From NCBI RefSeq assembly GCF_004346195.1, contig NZ_SMAK01000001.1, forward strand, positions 124,001 through 188,000: 64,000 nt of DNA, given 5' to 3'. Shown in pieces: positions 1-9,414 of this stretch. A program made the translations under genes and the position numbers. Numbering within the stretch: position 1 is the stretch's first letter; each line of letters opens with the position of its first letter. This stretch comes from Tepidamorphus gemmatus. Lineage in GTDB: Bacteria; Pseudomonadota; Alphaproteobacteria; Rhizobiales; Tepidamorphaceae. The notes beneath the pieces were generated by a model. The model saw only the letters and a list, made by a program, of their open reading frames with translations. It was not told the DNA's origin and did not search any database.

Positions 1-309
1 ATCACCGGCAAGAAGGTGATCGACGCCGCCGACATGCGGATCGGTCTGGAGAATCTCGAAATCTCCGAGGAGCGCTGGAAGGAGATCGGACTGGAAGGTT
101 TCGCGCCGCCGATCAAGGTCACCTGCACCGATCACAATGGCCACCATCCGGTCTACATCGCCGAATGGGACGGCCAGAAGTGGGTGCAGGTCTCCGAGTG
201 GTTCGCGCCGATGACCGACGTCGTGCAGCCGCTGCTGGAAGCTGCCGCCAAGGAGTATGTCGCGAAGAATGCTCCCTGGCCGGCGCGCACCGAGGAATGC
301 CGTCAGTAA
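1..309 (+). CDS. Branched-chain-type ABC transporter substrate-binding protein, C-terminal part
   Basis: The reading frame is open from base 1 and ends at TAA 307-309, so only the last 102 residues are present. The tail has the pattern seen in LivK/aromatic-acid periplasmic binding proteins: a short beta segment (VYIAEWDGQKWVQ) followed by an amphipathic helix (VVQPLLEAAAKEY). In such systems this protein captures the ligand in the periplasm and delivers it to LivHM-type permeases. The LivF-type ATPase starts 69 bp downstream on the same strand, which supports the assignment. The ligand cannot be deduced, but the acyl-CoA ligase two genes on suggests an organic or aromatic acid rather than a simple amino acid. 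Confidence 0.8.
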   Translation: MTGKKVIDAADMRIGLENLEISEERWKEIGLEGFAPPIKVTCTDHNGHHPVYIAEWDGQKWVQVSEWFAPMTDVVQPLLEAAAKEYVAKNAPWPARTEECRQ

Positions 310-377
310 CGGCCGCTGGCGGGACCGCGGCATCGCGCCGCGGTCCCGCCGATGCCACCGATCACAAGAGGACGCCC

Positions 378-1226
378 ATGAGCTCCGTTGCGGCGCAGCC
401 CGTCCCGGCCACCCCTGCCATTGCCGAGCCGGTGCTGTCGGTGAACAACATCGAAGTGATCTACGACCACGTCATCCTTGTGCTCAAGGGGGTCTCGCTG
501 ACCGTGCCGGAGGGCGGCATCGTGGCGCTGCTCGGCGCCAACGGGGCCGGCAAGACGACGACGCTCAAGGCCGTGTCGAACCTGCTCAGGGCCGAGCGCG
601 GAGACGTCACGAAGGGCTCGATCGTGTTCCGTGGCGAGCGGGTCGAGGCATTGTCGCCGAACCAGCTCGTGCGTCGCGGCTGTATCCAGGTGATGGAGGG
701 CCGGCACTGTTTCGGGCATCTCACGGTCGAGGAGAACCTGCTGACCGGCGCCTTCACCCGCCGCGACGGCGCGGCGGCGATCCGTTCGGACCTCGAGATG
801 GTCTACAGCTATTTCCCGAGGCTGAAGGAGCGTCGCCAGAGCCTGGCGGGCTACACGTCCGGCGGCGAGCAGCAGATGTGCGCGATCGGCAGGGCGATGA
901 TGGCCCGCCCGAAGATGATCCTGCTCGACGAGCCGTCGATGGGTCTGGCGCCACAGCTCGTCGAGGAGATCTTCGAAATCGTCAGGCAGCTCAACGGTAA
1001 CGAGGGCGTCAGCTTCCTTCTCGCCGAGCAGAACACCAACATGGCGCTGAGATATGCAGGCTACGGCTACATCCTCGAGAATGGCCGGGTGGTGCTGGAC
1101 GGTGATGCTGCGACGCTGCGCGAGAACGAGGACGTCAAGGAGTTCTACCTCGGCATCGGTGGCGGCGAGCGCCGCAGCTTCAGGGACGTGAAGAGTTACC
1201 GCCGGCGCAAGCGCTGGCTGTCATAG
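378..1226 (+). CDS. livF: LivF-type ABC transporter ATP-binding protein
   Basis: This 282-residue protein is a cytoplasmic ATPase energising a branched-chain-type uptake system. Walker A GANGAGKT lies at residues 53-60, the ABC signature region YTSGGEQQ at 159-166 and Walker B MILLDEP at 180-186. The start is ATG 378, preceded by an AGAGGA ribosome-binding site; the open frame extends further upstream but lacks such a site there. It is longer than the usual LivF of about 235 residues because of about 20 extra N-terminal residues and a basic C-terminal tail (SYRRRKRWLS). It lies between the binding protein and a PaaK-like ligase, an arrangement typical of transporters for activated organic acids. 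The permeases must lie upstream of the window. Confidence 0.9.
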   Translation: MSSVAAQPVPATPAIAEPVLSVNNIEVIYDHVILVLKGVSLTVPEGGIVALLGANGAGKTTTLKAVSNLLRAERGDVTKGSIVFRGERVEALSPNQLVRRGCIQVMEGRHCFGHLTVEENLLTGAFTRRDGAAAIRSDLEMVYSYFPRLKERRQSLAGYTSGGEQQMCAIGRAMMARPKMILLDEPSMGLAPQLVEEIFEIVRQLNGNEGVSFLLAEQNTNMALRYAGYGYILENGRVVLDGDAATLRENEDVKEFYLGIGGGERRSFRDVKSYRRRKRWLS

Positions 1227-1402
1227 GCGCAGGTGCCGCCGCCCGGCTGGGCGCTCGCCAGCGGATGGCGGCCACCAGCACGTTCGCGGCAGAGCTCCAC
1301 GTTGACCCCCGGATCAGCGGATGACGCTTCGGAATGATGGCAGAGCCAGATCAGTGCTCGGGGCAGCCGACAACATGCTGGACGGATGAGGAACCCAATC
1401 CC

Positions 1403-2638
1403 ATGAACGACCATTTCGATTCCCTCGAGACGCGCGCGCCGGAAGAGCGCGAACAGGCGCTGTTCGCCGCATTGCCAGGTTTCCTTCGCGAGGTCATGCG
1501 CGCCGCGCCCGGCTGGGCGCGACAGCTCGAGGGAGTGAGTCCGGAGGAAATCACCGACCGTACGGCGCTATCGAAACTGCCAATCCTGCGCAAGAGCGAA
1601 CTGCTCGGACTGCAAAAGGCACATCCGCCGTTCGGTGGACTGACGACCAGGGCACCCGGCGCGATGGCGAGGCTGTTCATGTCGCCCGGCCCGATCTTCG
1701 AGCCGGAAGGCACGGCCAGGGACTGGTGGCGCGCCGCACGGGCGCTGTTCGCCGCCGGACTGAGACCCGGCGACATCGTGCACAATTCCTTTGCCTATCA
1801 CCTGACGCCGGCGGGCCACATGTTCGAGGGCGGCGCGCGCGCCCTCGGCTGTGCGGTGATCCCGGCCGGCATCGGCAATACCGAGATGCAGGTTGAGGCG
1901 ATCGCGCAGCTGCGCCCGAAGGGCTATGCCGGCACGCCCGATTTCCTCAAGGTGCTGCTCGACAAGGCGGCCGAGACCGGCAAGGACGTCTCGAGCCTGA
2001 AGAAGGGGGTGGTGTCCGGCGCGGCCCTGCCGAACTCGCTGCGCGAGGAGCTGGCGGCGCGCGGCGTCGATGTGCTGCAGTCCTACGGCACGGCAGATCT
2101 CGGGCTCGTCGCCTATGAGAGTCCGGCTCGCGAGGGCATGATCGTCGGGGAGGACATGATCGTCGAAATCGTCCGTCCCGGCACGGGCGACCCGGTTGAG
2201 GACGGCGAGGTCGGTGAGGTGGTCGTCACCAGCTTCAACCCCGACTATCCGATGATCCGGTTCGCAACGGGCGATCTCTCGGCGGTGCTGCCGGGCATAT
2301 CGCCGTGCGGTCGCACCAACATGCGGATCAAGGGCTGGATGGGCCGCGCCGACCAGCGCACCAAGGTCAAGGGCATGTTCGTCGATCCGGCGCAGATCGC
2401 CGACATCGCACGCCGCCATCCCGAGGCCAGCCGTCTGCGGCTGGTTGTGAGCCGCGCCAACGAGCAGGATGTGATGACGCTGAAGGCGGAGGCGGCCAGC
2501 GCCGATCCGGCTCTGGCCGAACGCCTGGCGGAGAGCCTGATGGCGGTGACCAAGATGAAGGGCGCCGTCGAACTGGTTGGTCCGGGTACGCTGCCCAACG
2601 ACGGCAAGGTGATCGCCGACGAACGCAGCTATGGATGA
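1403..2638 (+). CDS. PaaK-like AMP-dependent acyl-CoA ligase family protein
   Basis: The 411-residue product resembles the phenylacetate-CoA ligase branch of the ANL superfamily, which activates carboxylic acids with ATP and CoA. Visible motifs are YGTAD (228-232), RFATGD (286-291) and DQRTKVKG (317-324), with a possible catalytic Lys in the C-terminal NDGK. The glycine/serine-rich P-loop expected in PaaK (SSGTTG) is not seen; the matching stretch is MSPGPIFEPEG (93-103), so nucleotide binding may be altered. The start is ATG 1403 with a GAGGAA site about 10 bp before it. Position after livF suggests it activates the imported acid. The substrate is unknown. Confidence 0.75.
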   Translation: MNDHFDSLETRAPEEREQALFAALPGFLREVMRAAPGWARQLEGVSPEEITDRTALSKLPILRKSELLGLQKAHPPFGGLTTRAPGAMARLFMSPGPIFEPEGTARDWWRAARALFAAGLRPGDIVHNSFAYHLTPAGHMFEGGARALGCAVIPAGIGNTEMQVEAIAQLRPKGYAGTPDFLKVLLDKAAETGKDVSSLKKGVVSGAALPNSLREELAARGVDVLQSYGTADLGLVAYESPAREGMIVGEDMIVEIVRPGTGDPVEDGEVGEVVVTSFNPDYPMIRFATGDLSAVLPGISPCGRTNMRIKGWMGRADQRTKVKGMFVDPAQIADIARRHPEASRLRLVVSRANEQDVMTLKAEAASADPALAERLAESLMAVTKMKGAVELVGPGTLPNDGKVIADERSYG

Positions 2639-2732
2639 CCGCAGGCATCGCCCCGCCCGAATTTTGCCGCCTGGGCCGCCATAATGCTCGAGGCCGGGCG
2701 AGTTGCCGCCCGGCAGAGCAAAGCGTCCCCCG

Positions 2733-4058
2733 ATGACCGATTCCAACCCATCCTTGCCAGCGGCGGCCGGCAGCGGTCGTGCCTGGCTGTTGTTCAGGCG
2801 CCGCCGAGAGCCTGCCGCCCGATCTGCCGGGCGTCGCCCCACGGGGCTCAGGCGCGGCCGGCTCGGCTCGCTGCTGGCGCCGATCGGAACGGCGATGGCG
2901 GTCCTGATCCTCGCCTTCGGATTCACCACGCTCGGCACCACCTGGTGGCTCGGTCTCGAACGCGACCGACTGTTCACGCGGTCGCCGCAGACCGACGACA
3001 GCGAAGCGCGCATCGGAACCGATGAAGCGATCCCGGAGACGGTCACCATCCTGGTGCGCGACGGCGACGGGCGGCTGGTGCGGCGCATCGCCGAACGCGA
3101 CCAGGCCGACCGCTACCTCAACGAGGCGATCGCTCGGCTCGATGCGGCGCGCGATGCGGCCAAGGCACAGGCCCGCGCCGAGATCGATACCTTGTTCAGG
3201 CTGACATTCGCAGACCGGGACGCCGCCATCGACGACTATGCCGACTGGTTCTTCGCATGGAAGCGGCCTTACGTGGTGCTGAAGGAAGCGGTGGTCTCCG
3301 TCGTTGCGCACATTGCGGAGACTGGCGAATTCGAGCCGCTTGCGACGGCCGTCGAGCGTGACCTGCAGACCTATTTCATCCGCCACTACACGGAACGGGT
3401 GCTGAAGCCGAACTTCCGCGATCCGATGATCGCGGCCGGCTTTGAAGAGATCGCCCGCCGCGCCTTCGACCGCTGGCGGCAGGCGGTCGTCGAGGAGGAT
3501 CTTCGTCTGCAGCTGTTTCTGCAGCAGCACACCTCCGGCTTCGCCGCTACCGACATGCCCGAGGCGATGAGCTCGCTGACGCTCGACTGGCGGTCGCAGT
3601 CGTTCAAGGCGCCGACACATCTGATGGACGACGCAACCTTCGACGGAGCGGTCTCGCTGGCGCTCATCGGTACCGGCGGCACGATCGGCGCCTATGCTCT
3701 CGGACCGGCAATCGAGAGCACGCTGGCCCGCTCGTTCGCCGGGCTCGGCCGGCGCTATGCCGCGGCATTCGGCGGCAGGATCGCATTGGCAGAGGCTGGC
3801 GCCGTGGCCGGCACGGCGGTGCAGCCCGTAGGCGGCACGGTGATCGGCGCAGTCGCCGGCGGCGCCCTGGGCTTTGCCGTGGATTACATGCTCGCGCAGG
3901 CCAGCGAGGCACTCGACCGCGACGGCTTCGTTGCCGCGAACCAGGCGGCGGTCACCTCGACAATCGAGACGTGGACAGCCACCCTTGCCGCGAGTACTGA
4001 CCGGGCGATCGACCACTGGTTCGACCAGAGCCGGGCCGGGCTCGTCGCCGGTCGCTGA
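2733..4058 (+). CDS. Hypothetical membrane protein with glycine-rich C-terminal region
   Basis: I do not recognise this 441-residue protein. It begins with a basic cytoplasmic stretch (many Arg in residues 20-50), then one clear membrane segment near residues 53-80 (AMAVLILAFGFTTLG), then a largely helical charged region of about 230 residues. The last 130 residues hold two glycine/alanine-rich hydrophobic stretches (LALIGTGGTIGAYALG and AVAGGALGFAVDYML) that look like glycine-zipper membrane helices. ATG 2733 has no strong ribosome-binding site, so the start is provisional. It is convergent with the nucleotidase gene. No function is proposed. Confidence 0.7.
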   Translation: MTDSNPSLPAAAGSGRAWLLFRRRREPAARSAGRRPTGLRRGRLGSLLAPIGTAMAVLILAFGFTTLGTTWWLGLERDRLFTRSPQTDDSEARIGTDEAIPETVTILVRDGDGRLVRRIAERDQADRYLNEAIARLDAARDAAKAQARAEIDTLFRLTFADRDAAIDDYADWFFAWKRPYVVLKEAVVSVVAHIAETGEFEPLATAVERDLQTYFIRHYTERVLKPNFRDPMIAAGFEEIARRAFDRWRQAVVEEDLRLQLFLQQHTSGFAATDMPEAMSSLTLDWRSQSFKAPTHLMDDATFDGAVSLALIGTGGTIGAYALGPAIESTLARSFAGLGRRYAAAFGGRIALAEAGAVAGTAVQPVGGTVIGAVAGGALGFAVDYMLAQASEALDRDGFVAANQAAVTSTIETWTATLAASTDRAIDHWFDQSRAGLVAGR

Positions 4059-4117
4059 GGCGGACGCCCGTCCCTGGCATGCGGGCCCGGGCGTGGAGGT
4101 CGTTTCCGAGGCGCCCG

Positions 4118-5632
4118 CTACCGGATGGTGAGGCGGCCGGACGGGGCGGCGCCCGCGGTTCCCTTGGCGCGGACATAGGCCATGACCTCACTGGCCATCA
4201 GATTCCCGTCCGCGGCACTGACGATGACGGTTCCGTCGGCGAAGACGTTGTAACCGTCACCGCCACGATACATGAAATCGTTGGTCGCTACCCGGTAGGT
4301 GGCTCCGAGATCGAGGTCCGTCGCGCCGAACCAGATGCCGGTGACCCTCTGTCCGGGCGGGCGCGCAAGGTCGGCCGCGACGCGCAGTCCCGAGACATGG
4401 GGAAACCGCCCGCTGCCCTCTTCGACGGCCGACAGGCCGTTCTCGATGGCGGCCAGGATCTGGGCGCCGGTGAGTTCGACGACCACCGTCTTGTTGCCGA
4501 ACGGCAGCTCGGCGAGAATGTCGCGGCGGGAAAGCTCCGTGCCGGCGGGGTACTGGCGGTCGCCGCGGATACCGCCGCCGTTGGTTATGGCGATATCGGC
4601 GCCGGTGGCTGCCCGCATGGCGTCCGCGACCAGATTTCCGATCGCCGATTCGCCACTGCGCACCGTCATGCGGCGACTGTCGAGTGGAATCGCGGTCACC
4701 CCCAGCGTGGCATCGAGCTCCGACGAGAGCTGAAGCTGCAATGCGGCGATCCGATCGGCGACCGCAGGATCGGGGGCGACGTCGGCGGTGTCGATGATCC
4801 GGAATCCTGGTTCCCACGCCACCGTCCGCTTGCCGTCACGCTCGCCGATCGCGACGGCAAGATCGACGATTGCCACCGTCTCGGCCTGGTCGCGGGATTC
4901 GGCGAGCACCGTCACGCCATCATAGACCACGCGCAGCTGATGGTCGTCGCCGGACAGCACCACGTCGGCCAACCGGCTGCGGAACAGGAGCATGTCTTCC
5001 CGGGCGTCGGCATGGACGGCCGCGACGATCAGGTCGGCGCCGGCCCTGCGCAGCGTGGCTGCCTCGCTCGCCAGTGCGTCCAGCATGCCGAGGATGCGCA
5101 GATCCTCGGGGCTCGCCTTCACGCTCGTCTTGGCGGTGGTCAGGCCGACGAACCCGACACGGACGCCATCCAGTTCGAGCAGCCGGGAGCGCTCGACACC
5201 CGGCAGGCTGCTACCGTCGGCACCCTGCAGATTGGCGCTCACCACCGGAAAGGTGGCCTCGGAGACCCGGCGCAGGAACACCGACGGGCCGAAATCGAAC
5301 TCGTGGTTGCCGGGTACAAAGACGTCCGGGGCGATCTGGTTGAGAAGCTCGATGATATGCAGTCCCTGATCGAAGCCGGACAGAAGCGAGGGCGAGATGG
5401 CATCGCCGGCATGGACCACGACGACGTTGCGCCGTTCGGCGCGCTCGCGGCCGACGAGGGCTGCCAGTCGGGCGAAGCCGCCCCGCTCGGTACCGGTATC
5501 GATCGTATCGAGGTCGCTGGTGACGATCAGGGTGATCTCCACCCGCTCCGCCGCCTCAGCAGCGCACGGGCCGCCCAGCAGCAGGACGAGCACTGACAGC
5601 AGACGGGCAAGTCGGCGCGGCATTGTCCTCAT
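4118..5632 (-). CDS. UshA/5'-nucleotidase family metallophosphoesterase with altered metal site
   Basis: The 504-residue product has a signal peptide (residues 1-28) and is expected in the periplasm, where this family hydrolyses nucleotides or UDP-sugars. The N-terminal metallophosphoesterase domain shows HAGD (74-77), GNHEFD (108-113) and H207, and the C-terminal substrate domain shows NGGGIRGD and GGDGYNVF. Two metal-ligand motifs are changed: the usual D-x-H reads TSDLD (38-42), and the usual GHxH/GHxQ reads GDDH (228-231). Histidine is thus replaced by aspartate twice, so metal content or activity may differ. ATG 5632 is chosen because GGAG lies 7 bp before it; ATG 5623 is the alternative. 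The gene is divergent from hemH. Confidence 0.85.
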   Translation of the reverse strand: MRTMPRRLARLLSVLVLLLGGPCAAEAAERVEITLIVTSDLDTIDTGTERGGFARLAALVGRERAERRNVVVVHAGDAISPSLLSGFDQGLHIIELLNQIAPDVFVPGNHEFDFGPSVFLRRVSEATFPVVSANLQGADGSSLPGVERSRLLELDGVRVGFVGLTTAKTSVKASPEDLRILGMLDALASEAATLRRAGADLIVAAVHADAREDMLLFRSRLADVVLSGDDHQLRVVYDGVTVLAESRDQAETVAIVDLAVAIGERDGKRTVAWEPGFRIIDTADVAPDPAVADRIAALQLQLSSELDATLGVTAIPLDSRRMTVRSGESAIGNLVADAMRAATGADIAITNGGGIRGDRQYPAGTELSRRDILAELPFGNKTVVVELTGAQILAAIENGLSAVEEGSGRFPHVSGLRVAADLARPPGQRVTGIWFGATDLDLGATYRVATNDFMYRGGDGYNVFADGTVIVSAADGNLMASEVMAYVRAKGTAGAAPSGRLTIR

Positions 5633-5720
5633 CAGGCTTCTCCGGAACCGTCCGGCCGGATGTGAGTCCCCGGTCCGGGATCGCATCTTCCCGCGACGCC
5701 GCAGTCGCGCGCATACTCTT

Positions 5721-5749
5721 TTGGATTTCCGCGCGCCAGTTCATATGTT
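5721..5749 (+). promoter_or_regulatory. Candidate sigma-70 promoter for hemH
   Basis: TTGGAT (5721-5726) and TATGTT (5744-5749) are separated by 17 bp and lie 25 bp before the hemH start. The spacing is ideal but both hexamers deviate from consensus. The call is from motif reading only. Confidence 0.4.
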
Positions 5750-5773
5750 CGGCACAGGCAATGGACGAAGGCA

Positions 5774-6838
5774 ATGCTCCAGACAAGATCTCCAGCGTCA
5801 TTCGCCGGCACGGCGCGCGCGTTTCCGGCCGGACATCCCCGGGTCGCCAGTGGCAGGATCGGCGTGCTGCTGGTCAATCTCGGCACGCCGGATGCAACCG
5901 ACTACTGGTCGATGCGCCGTTACCTCAAGGAGTTCCTGTCCGACCGGCGGGTGATCGAGACGCCGCGGCTGGTCTGGTGGCCTATCCTCAACCTTATCGT
6001 CCTGACCAAACGGCCAAAATCGAGCGGAGAGGCCTATGATCTGATCTGGAACCGCGAGAAGAACGAGTCGCCGCTGCGCACGATTACGCGCAGCCAGGCC
6101 GAATTGCTCGCTGGCCGGCTGGCCGACCTCGGCCCGTCGATGATGGTCGACTGGGCAATGCGTTACGGCAATCCGTCGATTGCTTCCGTGCTGGAGAGGA
6201 TGGTGCAGGCGGGCTGCGAGCGCATCCTCATCTATCCGCTCTATCCGCAGTACAGCGCGGCGACGACCGCGACGGTCAACGACAAGGCGTTCGAGGCGCT
6301 GATGAAGATGCGCTGGCAACCGGCGGTCCGGACGGTGCCGGCCTATCACGACGATCCGGCCTATATCGACGCCCTGGCCGTCTCGCTGCAAACGCATCTG
6401 GACGCGCTGCCGTTCGAGCCGGAGGTGGTGATCGCCTCCTATCACGGCCTGCCGAGATCCTATTTCGAGAAGGGCGATCCCTATCATTGCCATTGCGCCA
6501 AGACGACGCGGCTGCTGCGCGAGCGGCTCGGCTGGGACGAGGAGCGGCTGATCATGACCTTCCAGTCCAGATTCGGCCGCGAGGAGTGGCTGCAGCCCTA
6601 TACCGACGAGACGGTCAAGCGGCTGGCGCGCGAGGGTATCCGGCGGCTCGCCGTGGTCACGCCGGGCTTCGTCGCCGACTGCGTCGAGACGCTCGAGGAA
6701 ATCGCCGGGCAGAACCGCGAGTTCTTCGAACAGGAGGGTGGCCAACACTTCGCCGCGATCCCCTGCCTCAATGACAGCGCCGAGGGAATGGACGTCATCG
6801 AGACCGTGGTCCGGCGGGAGCTGGCCGGCTGGGTGTGA
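5774..6838 (+). CDS. hemH: Ferrochelatase
   Basis: Ferrochelatase inserts ferrous iron into protoporphyrin IX, the last step of protohaem synthesis, at the cytoplasmic face of the membrane. The 354-residue length is normal for the family. The metal-handling histidine is in SYHGLP (222-227), with the expected YPLYPQYS upstream and the acidic region FVADCVETLEE near 299-309. A CHC pair (239-241) and C303 are present; some alphaproteobacterial ferrochelatases use cysteines for an iron-sulfur cluster, but this is not shown here. ATG 5774 follows a GAAGG site. The gene stands alone, divergent from the nucleotidase. Confidence 0.95.
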   Translation: MLQTRSPASFAGTARAFPAGHPRVASGRIGVLLVNLGTPDATDYWSMRRYLKEFLSDRRVIETPRLVWWPILNLIVLTKRPKSSGEAYDLIWNREKNESPLRTITRSQAELLAGRLADLGPSMMVDWAMRYGNPSIASVLERMVQAGCERILIYPLYPQYSAATTATVNDKAFEALMKMRWQPAVRTVPAYHDDPAYIDALAVSLQTHLDALPFEPEVVIASYHGLPRSYFEKGDPYHCHCAKTTRLLRERLGWDEERLIMTFQSRFGREEWLQPYTDETVKRLAREGIRRLAVVTPGFVADCVETLEEIAGQNREFFEQEGGQHFAAIPCLNDSAEGMDVIETVVRRELAGWV

Positions 6839-6942
6839 GCCGCAGCGCTCCGTCAGGCCGGCGGTCTCGCCTTGTCGGTCGCATACCGGCATAGGACAAT
6901 GCCGAACCGCGCGATTCTGACCGCTTTCGGGGAGATGGGCTG

Positions 6943-7974
6943 ATGCCGTTGGGGCTCGATCTGGTTGCGATCGTCCTGGTTATCCTGCTGATCCTCGTCG
7001 TCTTGGCCGGGGTCAAGCAGGTACCTCAGGGCTACAATTACACCGTCGAGCGCTTTCGCAAGTACGCGCGGACGCTTCGCCCGGGGCTCGCCCTGATCGT
7101 CCCGTTCGTCGATCGGATCGGCCGGCGCATCAACATGATGGAGCAGTTCCTAGACGTGCCGAGCCAGGAAGTGATCACTCGCGACAACGCGACGGTGACG
7201 GTTGACGGCGTGGCGTTCTTCCAGGTCTTTGACGCGGCACGAGCGAGCTACGAGGTCGCCGACCTCGACAACGCGATCATGAACATCACGATGACCAACA
7301 TCCGCACGGTGATGGGCTCGCTCGATCTGGATGAGCTCCTGTCGCAGCGCGACGAGATAAATGCGCGGCTGCTCAGGGTCGTCGATGCGGCGACCGAGCC
7401 GTGGGGCGTCAAGATCACCCGTATCGAGATCAAGGACATCAATCCGCCGCGCGATCTCGTCGACGCCATGGCGAGGCAGATGAAGGCCGAGCGCGAGAAG
7501 CGAGCCGCGATCCTCGATGCGGAGGGTGCGCGCCAGTCGGAGATTCTCAAGGCCGAAGGCGAGAAGCAGGCGCTCATCCTCGCTGCCGAGGGTCGGCGTG
7601 AAGCCGCCTTCCGCGACGCGGAGGCCCGTGAGCGCCTGGCCGAGGCCGAGGCCAGGGCGACGTCGCTGGTGTCGGAGGCGGTGCGCACCGGCGGTATCCA
7701 GGCCATCAACTATTTTGTCGCGGAGAAGTATGTCGGGGCGCTGAAGGAGCTTGCCGCCGCCCCGAACCAGAAGGTGATGATCTTGCCGGTGGAGGCGACG
7801 TCGGTCCTGGGGGCGCTGGGCGGTATCGGCGAGATCGCCCGCGAGGCGTTCGCTGCGGGCGGCGGACATGACGGGAGCCCGGGCGGCGCTCGGCGAGCCG
7901 CGCAACCGCCGGCCGCCCCGTCGGCGCGGCGCGACCAGACCGGACCGTGGGGATCGGGCGGTGATCCCGCCTGA
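6943..7974 (+). CDS. qmcA: SPFH-domain membrane scaffold protein (QmcA/paraslipin type)
   Basis: This 343-residue protein has one N-terminal membrane helix (residues 5-25, rich in Val, Ile and Leu), an SPFH/band-7 domain to about residue 190, and a long charged coiled-coil of A/E/R repeats (about 185-245). Such proteins form oligomers in the inner membrane and are linked to membrane microdomains and protein quality control. The C-terminal 50 residues are low complexity (Gly, Ala, Pro). ATG 6943 has GGGGAG before it. The NfeD-like gene starts 27 bp downstream, the classic partner arrangement. Confidence 0.9.
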   Translation: MPLGLDLVAIVLVILLILVVLAGVKQVPQGYNYTVERFRKYARTLRPGLALIVPFVDRIGRRINMMEQFLDVPSQEVITRDNATVTVDGVAFFQVFDAARASYEVADLDNAIMNITMTNIRTVMGSLDLDELLSQRDEINARLLRVVDAATEPWGVKITRIEIKDINPPRDLVDAMARQMKAEREKRAAILDAEGARQSEILKAEGEKQALILAAEGRREAAFRDAEARERLAEAEARATSLVSEAVRTGGIQAINYFVAEKYVGALKELAAAPNQKVMILPVEATSVLGALGGIGEIAREAFAAGGGHDGSPGGARRAAQPPAAPSARRDQTGPWGSGGDPA

Positions 7975-8001
7975 GATTTCCGCTAGGGATTGCAGGCCGT
8001 C

Positions 8002-8451
8002 ATGCTCGAGCTGATACACTCCCTCGGCCATTGGACCTGGTGGATCCTCGGTATCCTGCTGCTCGTTGCGGAACTGTTGCTGCCGGGCATCTACATGCTG
8101 TGGTTCGGCCTGGCTGCGCTCGCGGTCGGCGCCCTCGCCTTTGCGGTTGACGGCATCGGCTGGCAGGTCCAGATCGTCGCCTTCGGCGTCCTGTCGATCG
8201 GTGCCGTCGTTGTTTCGCGGCGACTGGCGCGCTCGCGGCCGGGCGAGGGCGACGCACCCTTTCTCAACGAACGCTCTGCCGCACTGGTCGGGCGAAGCTT
8301 CTATCTCGCCGATCCCATCGTCGGCGGTGCCGGTCGGATCGTTGTCGACGACACGCTGTGGCGCGTGCATGGGCCCGACCTGCCGGCCGGAACGCGGGTC
8401 AGGGTGGTCCGTGCCGAGGGCACTCACATCGCCGTCGAGCGGGATGGCTGA
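8002..8451 (+). CDS. NfeD family membrane protein
   Basis: The 149-residue product has two or three N-terminal membrane segments (about residues 10-75) and a C-terminal soluble OB-fold-like domain of about 70 residues ending in a beta-rich segment (RVRVVRAEGTHIAVE). It is the short NfeD1b type without a protease domain. NfeD proteins act with SPFH partners in the same operon and are thought to modulate their assembly. ATG 8002 follows CAGG with 5 bp spacing; an upstream TTG at 7990 is possible but less likely. It is convergent with the motB-like gene. Confidence 0.88.
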   Translation: MLELIHSLGHWTWWILGILLLVAELLLPGIYMLWFGLAALAVGALAFAVDGIGWQVQIVAFGVLSIGAVVVSRRLARSRPGEGDAPFLNERSAALVGRSFYLADPIVGGAGRIVVDDTLWRVHGPDLPAGTRVRVVRAEGTHIAVERDG

Positions 8452-8549
8452 ATCCGGCCGGCGCCGTCACGGGCGCCGCCATCCCGACGCCCGTTGCCGT
8501 GGCTCGCTGGGTGTGAACGACGTGCGTGGCCGATCCGTGACGGCCGCGG

Positions 8550-9407
8550 CTACGGATGGTAGTCCGGTGGCAGGGGTGGTTCCTCGGCGAGGAGTAATAT
8601 CGTGATGCGGCGGTTTGCGGCCAGGAACGCATCCTCGGGGAACAGCGGCTCGGTATCGGCCTTGCCGGTCACGGCTGCGAAGCGGTTGTTGGGAACGCCG
8701 TACTCGGCCAGAATCGCGCGCACGGCGTTCGCCCGTTCGACCGACAGATCCCAACTGCCGCGGCCCGGCGTCTCCTCGGAGCGGTCGGCGCTGGTGTGGC
8801 CGGTGACCACGATTCTATTGGGCAGCTCGCGCAGCACCGGCGCCATCCTGGCCAGCAGCGCCCGGGTGCGCTCGTAGGGTTCGGAGGCGCCGGGAGGGAA
8901 CATCGAGCGTCCATCCTGGTCGATGATCTGGACGTTGAGCCCCTCTTCCACCTCCTCGACGAGGATCTGCTCCGACAGCTCCATGATCTCCGGCATTTCC
9001 TGCCAGGCCTGGCGCAACGACGCCGCGGCCGTTGCGAACTGGCGCGGCTTCTCGATGTCGGTCTTGTCGATGTCGTGGGTGTTGGCCTCGGGCCCCTGCT
9101 TGGTGCGCAGGTCGTGGCGCTCGTCGGCGAAGTCGGCGTCCTCGGGCCGGCGGATCGTCTCGACGCTGCGCACATGCTCGCGCAGCGGAACGCCGTGCAG
9201 CTCGATCATGCCGCTACGCCGGGACTCCTCCTTGACGCCGAACGCGTCGCGCATCGACCCGGCGACAATCTGCAGCTTGCGCTCGTCCTGGATCGAGAAG
9301 GAGATGATCAGCACGAAGAAGCAGGCGAGCAGCGCCATCAGGTCGCCGAAGGTGACCATCCATTCCGGAACGCCGGACCCCTGGTTCTGCCTGCGCTGAC
9401 GTGCCAT
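8550..9407 (-). CDS. MotB/PomB-like stator protein with OmpA-like domain
   Basis: The 285-residue protein has a short N-terminal cytoplasmic tail, one membrane helix (about 17-40) and a periplasmic OmpA-like peptidoglycan-binding domain (about 165-275). The helix has the invariant ion-carrying Asp of the MotB family in GDLMALL (21-27). The OmpA-like part shows VTGHTSADRS and a degenerate LSVERANAVRAIL motif. With a MotA-type partner it would couple ion flow to force on the cell wall. The gene starts 7 bp after the motA-like stop. No other flagellar gene is nearby, so a flagellar role is not assured. Confidence 0.85.
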   Translation of the reverse strand: MARQRRQNQGSGVPEWMVTFGDLMALLACFFVLIISFSIQDERKLQIVAGSMRDAFGVKEESRRSGMIELHGVPLREHVRSVETIRRPEDADFADERHDLRTKQGPEANTHDIDKTDIEKPRQFATAAASLRQAWQEMPEIMELSEQILVEEVEEGLNVQIIDQDGRSMFPPGASEPYERTRALLARMAPVLRELPNRIVVTGHTSADRSEETPGRGSWDLSVERANAVRAILAEYGVPNNRFAAVTGKADTEPLFPEDAFLAANRRITILLLAEEPPLPPDYHP

Positions 9408-9414
9408 GGATCCG

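Noticed and set aside
4065-4095. ACGCCCG/CGGGCGT inverted repeat between the convergent membrane-protein and nucleotidase genes as a terminator
   Set aside because: The loop is long and there is no T run on either strand; support is too weak to list.
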